Shown: in pieces, positions 1 through 9,540 of the stretch
Layout of the letters: each line of letters starts with the position of its first letter
Numbering within the stretch: the first letter of the stretch is position 1
Assembly (NCBI RefSeq): GCF_000614125.1
Contig: NZ_BAKJ01000002.1
Span: forward strand, 140,575-204,574
Length of the DNA stretch: 64,000 nucleotides
Reading direction: 5' to 3'
DNA from: Bacteroides rodentium JCM 16496
GTDB taxonomy: Bacteria; Bacteroidota; Bacteroidia; Bacteroidales; Bacteroidaceae
Made by a program: the position numbers and the translations under genes
The notes under the pieces: generated by a model
Databases searched by the model: none
Told to the model about the DNA's origin: nothing
Seen by the model: only the letters and a program-made list of their open reading frames with translations

Positions 1-1
1 A

Positions 2-2557
2 TTTTCTACGGCGGGATTTTACGAACTGAGTGGAACCGGTCGCGAGGTCTTCTCCATGAACCTGGCATGGCGTTTCCATAAAGGTGCTCTTTCGGGAGAT
101 GCTTTTGCCGTGGATTATGATGATTCGGAATGGAGGGGTGTCCATCTTCCGGACGGGCTTGAATACCTTCCGCTTGATGCAAGCGGTTGTGGAAACTACC
201 AAGGCGAAGCATGGTATAGGAAGCATTTCAAGCTTGAGGGCAATCTTGTGGGCAAGAAACTCTTTCTGCACTTTGAGGGCATTATGGGAAAAAGCAAGGT
301 ATGGGTGAACGGAAGGCTGATGACCGAACATTTTGGCGGTTATACCCCTGTCATTGTGGATATCACCGGAGTGGCACAACCGGGCAAGGATAACGTCATT
401 GCCGTGTGGGCGGATAACAGCGACGACCCCATGTATCCTGTGGGGAAGAGCCAGGATTTGCTCGACTTCACCTACTTCGGTGGCATATACCGCGACTGTT
501 GGCTGATTGCCCACAGCCCTTTGTTCATCACCGATGCAAACTATGAGGACGAGGTAGCCGGTGGGGGTGTTTTCGTCTCTTACGACAAGGTTGGCGAAAA
601 GAGCGCGGAGGTTCATGTAAAAACCCATATCCGCAATGAAAGCGAGGCCTACAAGAAACTGCTTGTGGAGTATGTTCTTCGCACTACAGACGAGAAAGAG
701 GTTGCCAAGCAGGAAGACAGGCTCTCTGTCCGCCCGGACAAGGCTGTGTATTCCAAAGCTGGATTCAATGTGGCAAACCCTGCTCTATGGAGTCCCGAAA
801 CTCCCAATCTTTATTACTTGGATATCAGGGTGAAGGATGCGATTACCGGAAGTGTCATAGATGGTTACAGAAAGCGCATCGGCATCCGGAGCATCGAATT
901 CAAGCAAGAAAAAGGACTTTGGATCAACGGGAAGCCCTATGGAAAGATAATGGGTACCAATCGCCACCAGGATTTTGCTGTCTTGGGCAATGCTGTTCCC
1001 AATATCCTCCAATGGAGAGATGCCAAGAAGCTTCGCGATGCGGGCATGAAAGTGATACGTACACACTATGTCATCGACCCTGCCTTTATGGATGCTTGCG
1101 ACGAACTCGGCCTTTTCGCCTTGGTCGAGACTCCGGGATGGCAGTTCTGGAACGATGCGTACGAATTTGGTGAAAGGGTCTATATGGATATCCGCAACAT
1201 GATACGCATACATCGTAACCATGCTTCCTTGTTCTTTTGGGAACCGGTGCTTAACGAGACCCGTTATCCTGTGGAGTTTGCAAAGAATGCCGCACGGATA
1301 TGCAAGGAAGAATATCCCTATCCATACAGCATAGCGGCGTGTGACGATGCTGCCGCAGGCGATGAGTACTTCGACCTTCTTCTTCGCCCCACGGCCGTAC
1401 TTAAACCGGGCAAGACTTATTTCACCCGTGAGTGGGGCGATAATGTAGACGACTGGAATGCACATAATTCGAACAGCAGGACGGCGAGGGGATGGGGAGA
1501 AATGCCTATGCTTATCCAGGCTGCACATTACGCGGCTTGGTATGAGAAGGTTTACAAGCAGGCTCCGCAGGTGGTGGGCGGATGCTTCTGGCACTCGTTC
1601 GACCATCAGCGCGGGTATCATCCCGACCCCTTCTACGGTGGCATGATGGATGCTTTCCGCCAGCCCAAGACTTCCTATTATATGTTCATGTCGCAGCGTG
1701 AAGCCGAAAAGGGGAATATCATAGCCGAAACCGGGCCTATGGTATATATAGCGCATGAGATGACCCCGTTCTCTCCTGTCGATGTCACGGTTTATTCCAA
1801 CTGTGATGAAGTCAGGCTTACCGTGTTCGAAGGTGGCAAACAATACACCTATAAAAAAACTGCCGGTGACAGAAATCTGTCTCCAGTGATAACCTTTAAA
1901 GACGCTTTTGACTTTATGGCTTGCAAGAAGCTTGCCCGTGCAAACAGGCATAAGGATTGCTATATGCTTGCCGAAGGCATCATAGGCGGCAAGGTTGTGG
2001 CTACACATAAGCGCGCTCCTGCCGAACGTGCCAGCCATCTGCGTTTGCGGCTCGACAATGAAAATACGGTTATCAAGGCCAACGGTTCGGATGCCGTGGT
2101 AGTCGTGGCAGAGATGGTTGATGCAAAAGGTAACGTAAAACGCCTGAACAACAGCTTTGTCAGGTTTGATGTAAAGGGCGAAGGCCACTTGATGGGCGAC
2201 GGCATTTCGGGTATCAATCCGCAACAACTGTCGTGGGGCAGTGCGGCAGTACTGGTTTGTCCTACCACAAAAGCCGGAAGGATTACCGTTACTGCTTCTG
2301 TGGAGTTTCAAGGCTCGCAACGTCCTATGGGCGGTGAGCTTGTTATTGAGACCGTGCCGGACGACAAGAAGGAGATATACGATGTCGAAGAGCTGGAAGC
2401 CGTGGACGATACGTCAAAACCTATAATGAAGGTAGAGCAGGCAAATGTTTCCGATTTGGAAAAAGAAAACGTCCGATTGAAAAGGGAACTTAACAGTTTG
2501 CGCCTAAAGGAAGTTGAACGCCAGCAAACGGAATTCGGGGTCGGTATAAACGACTGA
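2..2557 (+). CDS. Glycoside hydrolase family 2 protein (beta-galactosidase-like), 5' end outside window
   Basis: Probably a secreted or periplasmic exo-glycosidase of family GH2. The frame is open to the left edge: the codons before the ATG at 56 continue a plausible GH2 N-terminus, so that ATG is internal and the signal peptide lies outside. Counting from this ATG, residues 1-150 form the sugar-binding jelly-roll domain, about 175-285 the Ig-like domain, then the TIM barrel. The putative acid/base is Glu401 in VLNET and the putative nucleophile Glu459 in REWGD. Further beta domains follow, and the last 45 residues are charged and heptad-like, so probably coiled coil, which is unusual for GH2. 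It converges on susD and is not obviously in the same operon. GH2 covers galactosidases, glucuronidases and mannosidases; the substrate cannot be told from sequence. Confidence 0.88.
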   Translation, partial: FSTAGFYELSGTGREVFSMNLAWRFHKGALSGDAFAVDYDDSEWRGVHLPDGLEYLPLDASGCGNYQGEAWYRKHFKLEGNLVGKKLFLHFEGIMGKSKVWVNGRLMTEHFGGYTPVIVDITGVAQPGKDNVIAVWADNSDDPMYPVGKSQDLLDFTYFGGIYRDCWLIAHSPLFITDANYEDEVAGGGVFVSYDKVGEKSAEVHVKTHIRNESEAYKKLLVEYVLRTTDEKEVAKQEDRLSVRPDKAVYSKAGFNVANPALWSPETPNLYYLDIRVKDAITGSVIDGYRKRIGIRSIEFKQEKGLWINGKPYGKIMGTNRHQDFAVLGNAVPNILQWRDAKKLRDAGMKVIRTHYVIDPAFMDACDELGLFALVETPGWQFWNDAYEFGERVYMDIRNMIRIHRNHASLFFWEPVLNETRYPVEFAKNAARICKEEYPYPYSIAACDDAAAGDEYFDLLLRPTAVLKPGKTYFTREWGDNVDDWNAHNSNSRTARGWGEMPMLIQAAHYAAWYEKVYKQAPQVVGGCFWHSFDHQRGYHPDPFYGGMMDAFRQPKTSYYMFMSQREAEKGNIIAETGPMVYIAHEMTPFSPVDVTVYSNCDEVRLTVFEGGKQYTYKKTAGDRNLSPVITFKDAFDFMACKKLARANRHKDCYMLAEGIIGGKVVATHKRAPAERASHLRLRLDNENTVIKANGSDAVVVVAEMVDAKGNVKRLNNSFVRFDVKGEGHLMGDGISGINPQQLSWGSAAVLVCPTTKAGRITVTASVEFQGSQRPMGGELVIETVPDDKKEIYDVEELEAVDDTSKPIMKVEQANVSDLEKENVRLKRELNSLRLKEVERQQTEFGVGIND

Positions 2558-2592
2558 TTGAACGGACGCTCACTGATATTGTTTTGTTATTT

Positions 2593-2850
2593 ATGCGAAT
2601 CAGCGGTTGAATCCTTCTTATTCAAGGCTGTCCATCATCGCTGCATGAGTCATGTTATCCCTAGCTTGCGGATGTGTATCCCAAGGCTTGGTCTGTCTTT
2701 CTCCATGCTTTGAAATATTTTAGTATTGATTCCCAACACTTTTTTTTATAGGGTGCCGGCATCTTTCTTATTAGTATCCAACGACATGGGATATAGTGCG
2801 GATTCGCAAACACCCATATTCCCAACGGTTTGTCAACTGCTGATTCGCAT
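2593..2850. repeat. 18-bp imperfect inverted repeats bounding 222 bp of noncoding DNA
   Basis: The left arm at 2593-2610 (ATGCGAATCAGCGGTTGA) and the right arm at 2833-2850 are reverse complements with one mismatch. No credible ORF lies between them. The pair sits in the 538-bp gap between the 3' ends of the GH2 gene and susD. The size suits a miniature transposable element. An invertible segment is less likely because neither flank has a gene start for it to switch. Apart from this pair and the susCD terminator, nothing else is evident in the gap. Confidence 0.5.
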
Positions 2851-2987
2851 TATTATATCAGTATAACATTTCAAAAGCTGTTTACTGAAGTTCATAACAC
2901 TTTGTGAAATTGAAGAGCATAGCGGGACTGGTGAAAGGTGAAGGATGAAAAAGGCAACAAAATAACTCCCGATATTGATAGATAAGT

Positions 2988-3020
2988 AAAAAGGGAAGAA
3001 CCTCACGGTCCCTCCCTTTT
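2988..3020 (-). terminator. Rho-independent terminator after susD
   Basis: Read on the minus strand, an A-rich G/C arm AAAAGGGAGGGACC, a GTGA loop and the complementary arm GGTTCTTCCCTTTT form a near-continuous stem of about 14 pairs followed by a T run. It lies 75 bp beyond the susD stop and should end the susCD transcript. Confidence 0.7.
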
Positions 3021-3095
3021 GTACATATCAAATTGATTAAGGTCTATTTGATTTCTTGATAAATAAGGTTAGAAGTTTTGTGTCATTACGTTCTA

Positions 3096-4582
3096 TTAAT
3101 AGCCGGGGTTGTTGGTCCACTGTGCCAGGTCAATCTGCTGGTAAGGTACCGGGAAGTAGTAATGGTTGTTTCTTTGGAAGAGAGAACCATTCCATGTTTC
3201 AGGTCTGACTTCATTGACTTTTTCCAGACGGACTAAGTCGAACCAGCGTTTCATCTCGGCAAAGAGCTCCCAACCACGTTCGTTGAATACGGCTGTTGTA
3301 AAGGCAACAGGGTCGGTAGTGGTTGTCAATTGGTTGTCTGCATAACCGGCACGTTTTTGTACCTTCTGAATAGCATCCAAGGCTTGTGCATTTACGCTGT
3401 TGGTTGCACGAGTGGAGGCTTCGGCATACATCAACAGGACATCCGCATATCGGTAGATGCAAGTGATGCCGTTGGATTGTGCACTCTTGCCAGCTGCTCC
3501 ATTGTCATAGTCGTAATATTTGGAGATGGCTGGAAGTTTGTCGGCACTTTCTTGATAAGTGACATGCCCGTTTTTCGTATTCCATTCTGTCATATAATTC
3601 CATTCTTTACGTGCATCGTCAGGATAGTTCAGGAAGAAACTTTCATTGGCATAGTAATCAGACCAACCAGCGGGGGAGAAATCGCTCGGATAGTAAGACT
3701 TGCCATAGTTACTTGCTGTTTTCAGCTTGGCATTGTGGTGAAGTGCGAACATTACTTCGTTAGCTTGTTCCTTATTTGCCTCTTTCCACAATTCAGCATA
3801 TTCCTCAGTCAAGTGCAGACCGGAATTGTCAATGATATCCTTGGCTGCTTCGGCTGCCAGAGAATAGTATTCCTGTCCTCTCTTCAAAGGCCAGCCTGCC
3901 ATAGTCATGTAAGCATCGGCGAGGCATGCTTTGGCTGCCCATTTTGACGGAGTGGAGCTAAAGCCTGAACGGCTGGTAGCGGGTAACAACTCTACTGCTC
4001 TTTGCAGACTTGGAATGATAGCCTGGTCATAGATGTCAGCAACTGCACTTCTAGGCATGGTAGTCGTAGCGTCTTCTGCTTTCAGGATTAGGGGAACATC
4101 TCCGTACATGCGTGTCAGGTAGAAATAGGAAAGTCCGCGAAGGAAATAAGATTCTCCTAAAACTGCTTCGAACTGTTTAGCTTTGGACGGGTCTGTCGGA
4201 AGTACGGTCTTATTGATATACTTGTTGGCATTGTGGATGATGTATAAAACAGTGGCCAGGTACCGCTGAAATCGGCGTCATTGCCTGTGACACTCGGCGT
4301 CAAGTTATAGTAATTGGCTAACGGGTTGTTGGCTTTTGCCGCACGGTAGGTAATATCGTCCGCACATACGTTGATACGTTGTAAACGGCAGTTGAATCCA
4401 TAGTTGCCCCCCCACAAGTCGAGATAAAGGGCCGAGGTGGCTTGTTGCAGAGCTGTTACATCCATTCTGGCGATGAATTCCTCTTCTGTGATAAAGGATT
4501 GGGGCTCTTGTGTCAGGTCTACACAAGAAGTCGTTAGCAGCATACTGCTGGCGATTGTTGCTATATATACTAATTTTTTCAT
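3096..4582 (-). CDS. SusD-like outer-membrane glycan-binding lipoprotein (one frameshift)
   Basis: SusD family surface lipoprotein that captures oligosaccharides and forms the lid of the SusC pore. The start is taken at 4582 (MKKLVYIATIASSMLLTTSC), which gives a signal peptide with a lipobox Cys. An in-frame ATG at 4612 overlaps the susC stop but would put ten residues ahead of the signal. Early SusD hallmarks (DLTQEPQS) and the C-terminal domain ending in TNNPGY are present. The frame breaks near 4242: adding one base joins GTWPLFYT to the downstream frame IIHNANKYIN and restores a protein of about 495 residues, normal for the family. The gene lies directly after susC and is presumably cotranscribed. 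The ligand cannot be predicted from sequence. Confidence 0.92.
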
Positions 4583-4611
4583 ATTGTTTTCTTGTTTTAA
4601 TCGGGTAATCA

Positions 4612-7600
4612 TTAAAATGCAAAGTTTAAACCAATCATGTAATTGCGGCTGTTAGGATATGCTCCCCAATCTACACCCTGTGTCAACGGACTGCCATAGT
4701 TGCTTCGGGATCCAGACCTGAATAGCTAGTGATGTGGAAGGGGTTTTGGATAGAAGCATATACACGCAGGTTGGTGATACCAAGTGACTTGCATGCCAAT
4801 TCGGGCAACGTATAACCTAATGTGATGCTCTTCATCTTAATGAAACTTCCGTTTTCTACGAAACGGCTGCTGAAGATTTTATCTTCTTTACCTCCATTAA
4901 CAAAACCGGGAACATCCGTATTGGTATTGGTCGGTGTCCAGCGGTTCAAGAAATCACGCATGGGAGTAACAGCGGCCATGTTTTGACCGTTAACTATGTT
5001 GAATCCCATCTGGTGAGTAGCATTGTAGATATCGAATCCGTGGAAGCCTACCATAAAGAATGAGAAGTCGAAATTTTTGTAGTTGAAAGTGTTATTCCAA
5101 CCCCAGTTGAATGTCGCTGTCCGCAGCCGATGATTCCTTGGTCTTCGGAATTGATGACACCGTCTTTATTCGTGTCTCTGTATTTTGAGTTACCGGCTTC
5201 ACGCCATATACTTTTCCGTTGGTTTCTCCGGTAGCATTGCCATTGGCATCGATAAAGGGAGCGTTTACTTCATCTTCTTGCCAGACACCATCGAAAGTAA
5301 ATCCCCAGAATGTTCCCAGCTTTTCGCCTTCAATCATCTGGAACAATTCATTTTGATAATTACCGGCTTGTTGTTGGCGATGATTGGGAGTCGGTATCTT
5401 CTTGTAGGTACCTTTGTTGTGTGACAATGTGAGGTCGGTGTGCCAGTTGAAATCTTTTCCGGTAACGGGGTCTGCGCTGATGGTGAATTCAACACCGGTA
5501 TTCTTAATCTCACCTGCGTTCATCAATAATGAAGGATAACCCATATGTGCCGGTTGTGCCAATTCCAGCAAGATGTCTTTAGAAAGTTTGTTATACCAAT
5601 CGGCTGTCAGGCGAAGACGTCCGTTGAAAAGTCCCAAGTCGATACCGATATTTGTCTGGTCATTGCGTTCCCATTTCAGATAGGGGGCAGCCGGGCGACC
5701 TACTTTGTAAGAGGTTGTACCATCACTGTTTCTTACCGGAATCAGCTGTGAGTAGATACGGTATGCTCCAACAGCTTGGTTACCTACAGAACCATAACCT
5801 ACGCGAAGTTTCAGTTGGTCGATAAGGCTGTTGTCTTTCAAGAATTCTTCTTGTTTGATGTCCCAAGCCAAAGCTGCTGAGGGGAAATAGCTCCATTTAT
5901 CTGCCAGGCGTGAAGAACCATCGGCACGGATGGAGGCTGTAACCATATAGCGGTTCATGAATACATAGTTGACACGCAACATACCGGACATCAATGTGTT
6001 GATGATGCGTTCAGAACCAATCTCTGAAAGAGAAGCATCAGACCATCCTAAATTGTTTTCACCGATTCTGTCGATGTAGTTCAAATTGTAGGCAGTGCTG
6101 ACATGGTTGTAGTTATTGTCATAAGATTGCTCGAACACGGCTGTTGCATTGATACGGTGGTTCTTGTTGAACTCTTTTACATAGCTCAGCGTATTGGTAT
6201 TCAGCCAAGAATTGTTCCAGTAGCTACGTGCCTGACCTTGTGTCAAGCCGTTCTTGAATGCACTGTAGCTTTTCTCATTTTGAACGGAAGTATTCAATCT
6301 GTTATCGAATACAACGCCCATTTGTGAACGGAAACTCAGACCATCCATGATGTCGAACTGGACATATCCTTGGATTTTGTTGCTCAGTGTCTTATTGGAA
6401 TTGCTGGATTCCCAGATGTGTCCCATCGGATTGTAAGTGGCTGAGCCTTCGAAGAACGAGTTGTTGTAGTCACCGTCTTCGTTTTTAGGGGCAATCGTGC
6501 TGGGGAAATACATGGCTTGTTGAATCAGACCGTCGTATTGGCTGATGCGCGGAGCTGTATTTTCTTTATAGAATCCATAAAGGTTCAAACCGGCTTTCAG
6601 CCATTTCTTTATCTTGGTATCTACTTTCAAACGCCAGTTGTAGATGCTGCTGTCTGATTCTTTAATGATACCTTCATTGTCTTGATAGCGCAAAGAGGCA
6701 AGAAAAGTAGTCTTTTCACCGCCACCTGCGATAGAGAGTTCATAGTTCTGAGTAAGAGCAGTGCGGAAGATTTCTCTGGAGTAATCATATCCTGCCGTAC
6801 CATTCTTGAAAGCAGCCAATTGTTCTGCGTTGTAAAAGTGATTATCTTCATAACCGAAATATTCCTTACCATAGTCATTAACCAGGTTGGCATATTCATA
6901 CGGAGAAAGATTATCAGCATACTTGGCTACAGTCTTGATGTTGGCAAATGCGTTGAAAGATACGGTCAATTTGTCCTTGGAGGGATTCTTGGTAGTAACC
7001 AAGATTACACCGTTTGCACCGCGAGAACCGTAAACAGCTGTTGCGGATGCGTCTTTCAATACTTCGATAGATTGGATATCGGAAGGATTCAATGACTGAA
7101 GGGAACCACCGATGAACCCGTCGATAACAACCAAAGGACCGGTTTCTGCTGTGATAGAGTTGATACCACGTACGCGGATGGTATTGTCTTCAGTAGGATT
7201 ACCGGAACCGGAGAGAACTGATACACCGGCCATACGTCCCTGCAATGCATCGGATACATTACCGGTCGGGGTGTTTTTCAATGCATCTGCTGCTTTTACA
7301 GAAGCAACCGCACCGGTCAGGTCACTCTTACGTTGAACGCCATAACCCACTACGACAACTTCCTGCAGCAATTGGCTGTCCTCTGCCAGTTTTACGTCGA
7401 TTTTGGTCTTTCCGCCTACGGCAATCTTTTGTGTCTGATATCCGATATAGGAGAATACGAGAGTTGCGTTTGCAGGAACATTGGGAAGGGTGTAGTTTCC
7501 GTCAATGTCTGTGATACATCCGTTACTTGTTCCTTCCACCTGGATAGAAGCACCAATCACCGGACCTAAGTTGTCAGTTACTGTACCTGTTACTGTGAGA

Positions 7601-7683
7601 TTCTGTGCAATGGCCTGCGTGGCAAATAGGACAGAAAGCAACATAATACCTAATGCTTTAAAAAAGCTGGATTCCTGTTTCAT
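4612..7683 (-). CDS. SusC-like TonB-dependent outer-membrane transporter (several frameshifts)
   Basis: TonB-dependent importer of oligosaccharides across the outer membrane, partner of the adjacent SusD. Residues 1-26 are a signal peptide ending in AIAQ. Next come a carboxypeptidase-D-like domain (TVTGTVTDNLGPVIGA), the plug with LQEVVVVGYG and DALQGRMAGVSV, and the beta barrel. The C-terminus LNFAF ends in phenylalanine as porins do. The frame is broken near 5196 (missing G), 5136 (two bases missing or one extra), 5107 (probably one extra G) and 4702 (missing A). All four fall in the last fifth of the gene, while the first 800 codons are clean. With corrections the protein is about 1,020 residues. 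The clustering could be local poor sequence; real inactivation cannot be fully excluded. Confidence 0.9.
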
Positions 7684-7757
7684 AAATATTAATTTAATTA
7701 GTTATTAATAAAGGTTGTTTCTTCGTTTTGTACTCACTTTAGAGTTGAATCACATCG

Positions 7758-7765
7758 CAAATGTA
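7758..7765 (-). promoter_or_regulatory. Probable -7 element of the susC promoter
   Basis: On the minus strand TACATTTG matches the Bacteroides -7 consensus TAnnTTTG. It would give a leader of about 70 nt to the susC ATG at 7683. Confidence 0.55.
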
Positions 7766-7794
7766 GGAGATGGAATATACAAATGCATTAGTTA

Positions 7795-7838
7795 ATAGTT
7801 CGCAAAAAGTACGAATTCGTACAAAACTTGCGAACTAT
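7795..7838. promoter_or_regulatory. Nested palindrome upstream of susC, likely activator site
   Basis: Perfect 11-bp arms ATAGTTCGCAA (7795-7805) and TTGCGAACTAT (7828-7838) enclose a perfect 14-bp palindrome GTACGAATTCGTAC (7809-7822). It is centred about 55 bp upstream of the -7 box, a usual place for an AraC-type activator. There is no T run, so a terminator for the preceding sulfatase is less likely. The right part contains GTACAAAACTT, which recurs with one change in front of the regulator gene at 13661. Confidence 0.55.
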
Positions 7839-7853
7839 ACCACTCTTGTATTT

Positions 7854-9411
7854 TTATTCTCTTTCACTTTGATTCTTTGCTTCCTTCACCTCTTCCAGTA
7901 GGGCAGAGAGCGTTTTTACCTTGTCCGGATGGGCTTCTGCCACATTGTCTTTCTCGGACGGGTCAATGGAAAGATTGTACAGTTGAGGTTGCGGGGCGTT
8001 TCCCATTTCTATTTTTGTCCAATACTCCAGTGCCGGCTTGTCGCTGGGCTCTATGTATTTCCAGTCTCCTTGGATAATGGAGAGTGTATTGTCCAGATTC
8101 TGTTGTACGATGTAGTCACATCCGGCAGTATCGGTTCCCAGGAAGTTGTTGAGCTGGTCGCGGCTGTCGGGAGCGATGCCTGCTTCCAGCGGATGGTTCA
8201 GCAGGGCGGCGAATGAAGCGTATACATCAATCATGGAGAAGAGGGCTTGTTGTTTGCCGGGTTTGATGCCATTGGGCCAGCGTACAATGAAGGGAATGCG
8301 GGTACCGGCATCGAAAGCGCTGTATTTCCCACCACGGTAGTGCTTCATGGGAGTATGGCCGTTCAGCAGTTCGCGTGCCTGGTCTTGGTAGCCGTCGTCT
8401 ATGACGGGACCATTGTCGCTGCAGAAGACGAAAATGGTGTTGTCGGCAATGCCGAGGCTGTCCAGGGTGTGCATGATTTCACCCACGGTCCAGTCCAGCT
8501 GAAGGATGACGTCGCCACGTACGCCCAAACCGCTCTTGCCGGCGAAACGTGGATGTGGCACGCGGGGAACATGTACATCTTGCGTACCCATATAAAGGAA
8601 GAAAGGTTCGTCTTTATGGGCTGTGATGAAGTTCTTGGCCTTGTCTGTAATCACGTCGGCAATGTCTTCGTCTGTCCAAAGGGCGGATTTACCGCCGGTC
8701 ATCCAGCCGATACGGGGGATACCGTTGATGATGGTATTATTGTGTCCCTGGCTGGGTTTCATCTTGACGAGTTCGGGGTTTTCGAGACCGGTAGGCCAGT
8801 CACCGACCTTGTGGTCGTAGCTCACGGTGATAGGGTCGTTGGGGTCGAGGCCCACTACATGTCCGTTCTCTACAAAGACGCAGGGAACGCGGTCGACGGT
8901 AGCGGGGATGATGTATTCATAGTCGAAGCCGATGTCTTGGGTGTTCGGTTTGATGGAGCGGTTGAAGTCTGTACCGCCTTTAGGACCCAGGCCGAGGTGC
9001 CACTTGCCCACTGCTGCAGTGGCGTAGCCTTCTTCCTTGAACATATCGGCCATAGTGACGCAGGCGGTATCGATGATGAGTTCGGAATTGCCCGGAGCAA
9101 TGCCGGTATTCTTCTGTCGCCAGGGATACATGCCTGTCAGCAGGCCGAAGCGGGAAGGGGTGCTGGTGGAAGAAGTGGCATAAGCGTTGGTAAACTGCAT
9201 GCCTTGTCCGGCAAGGCGGTCGATGTTGGGAGTGCTTACTTTGGAGGCACCGTAACAACTCAGGTCGCCGATGCCCAGGTCATCGGCAATCAGATATACT
9301 ACATTGGGCTTCTGCGGAGAGCGCTCCGGAGTATTGCCTTTAGATTGGCTTCCGCATCCCGCTATCAGCTGCACCGGGAATCAGAGACCACAAGGGGGAA
9401 AAATGCTTCAT
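7854..9411 (-). CDS. Family S1 sulfatase, serine-type, lipoprotein
   Basis: Formylglycine-dependent sulfatase that removes sulfate esters, probably from glycans captured by the neighbouring SusC/SusD. The core frame starts with a lipobox LIAGC followed by NVVYLIADDLGIGDLSCYG (metal-binding Asp pair). The maturation motif STPSRFGLLTG carries Ser in place of Cys, so activation needs an anaerobic radical-SAM maturase (anSME). GKWHLG and CSDNG complete the active site. The start is set at the ATG at 9411, whose reading (MKHFSPLWSL) gives the missing signal peptide; it joins the core frame if one C of the CCC near 9385 is removed. Length is about 518 residues, normal for S1. The subfamily, hence the sulfate position attacked, was not determined. 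It lies between the regulator and susC, same strand. Confidence 0.9.
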
Positions 9412-9540
9412 AGTTCTTTGACTTTAGATTTTAATTCTGAGGTCAAAGGTAAGAGGTTTTGTGGAATTGGGTGTATAAGGAAGTACAAGGGAAGGGAGAA
9501 AAAGTACAAACCGTATCGTGCGATGGCTTGATGTACAATA

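Noticed and set aside
785..2320. 511-codon open frame on the minus strand opposite the GH2 gene
   Set aside because: It is the codon-phase shadow of the GH2 gene. It lacks any recognisable domain and has unnatural composition.
2593..2850. Invertible promoter (phase switch)
   Set aside because: Both flanking genes point inward, so no start lies next to either repeat, and no recombinase gene is near.
8247..9413. 388-codon plus-strand frame opposite the sulfatase
   Set aside because: Antisense shadow of a well-supported sulfatase; Gly/Val/Asp-rich without domains.
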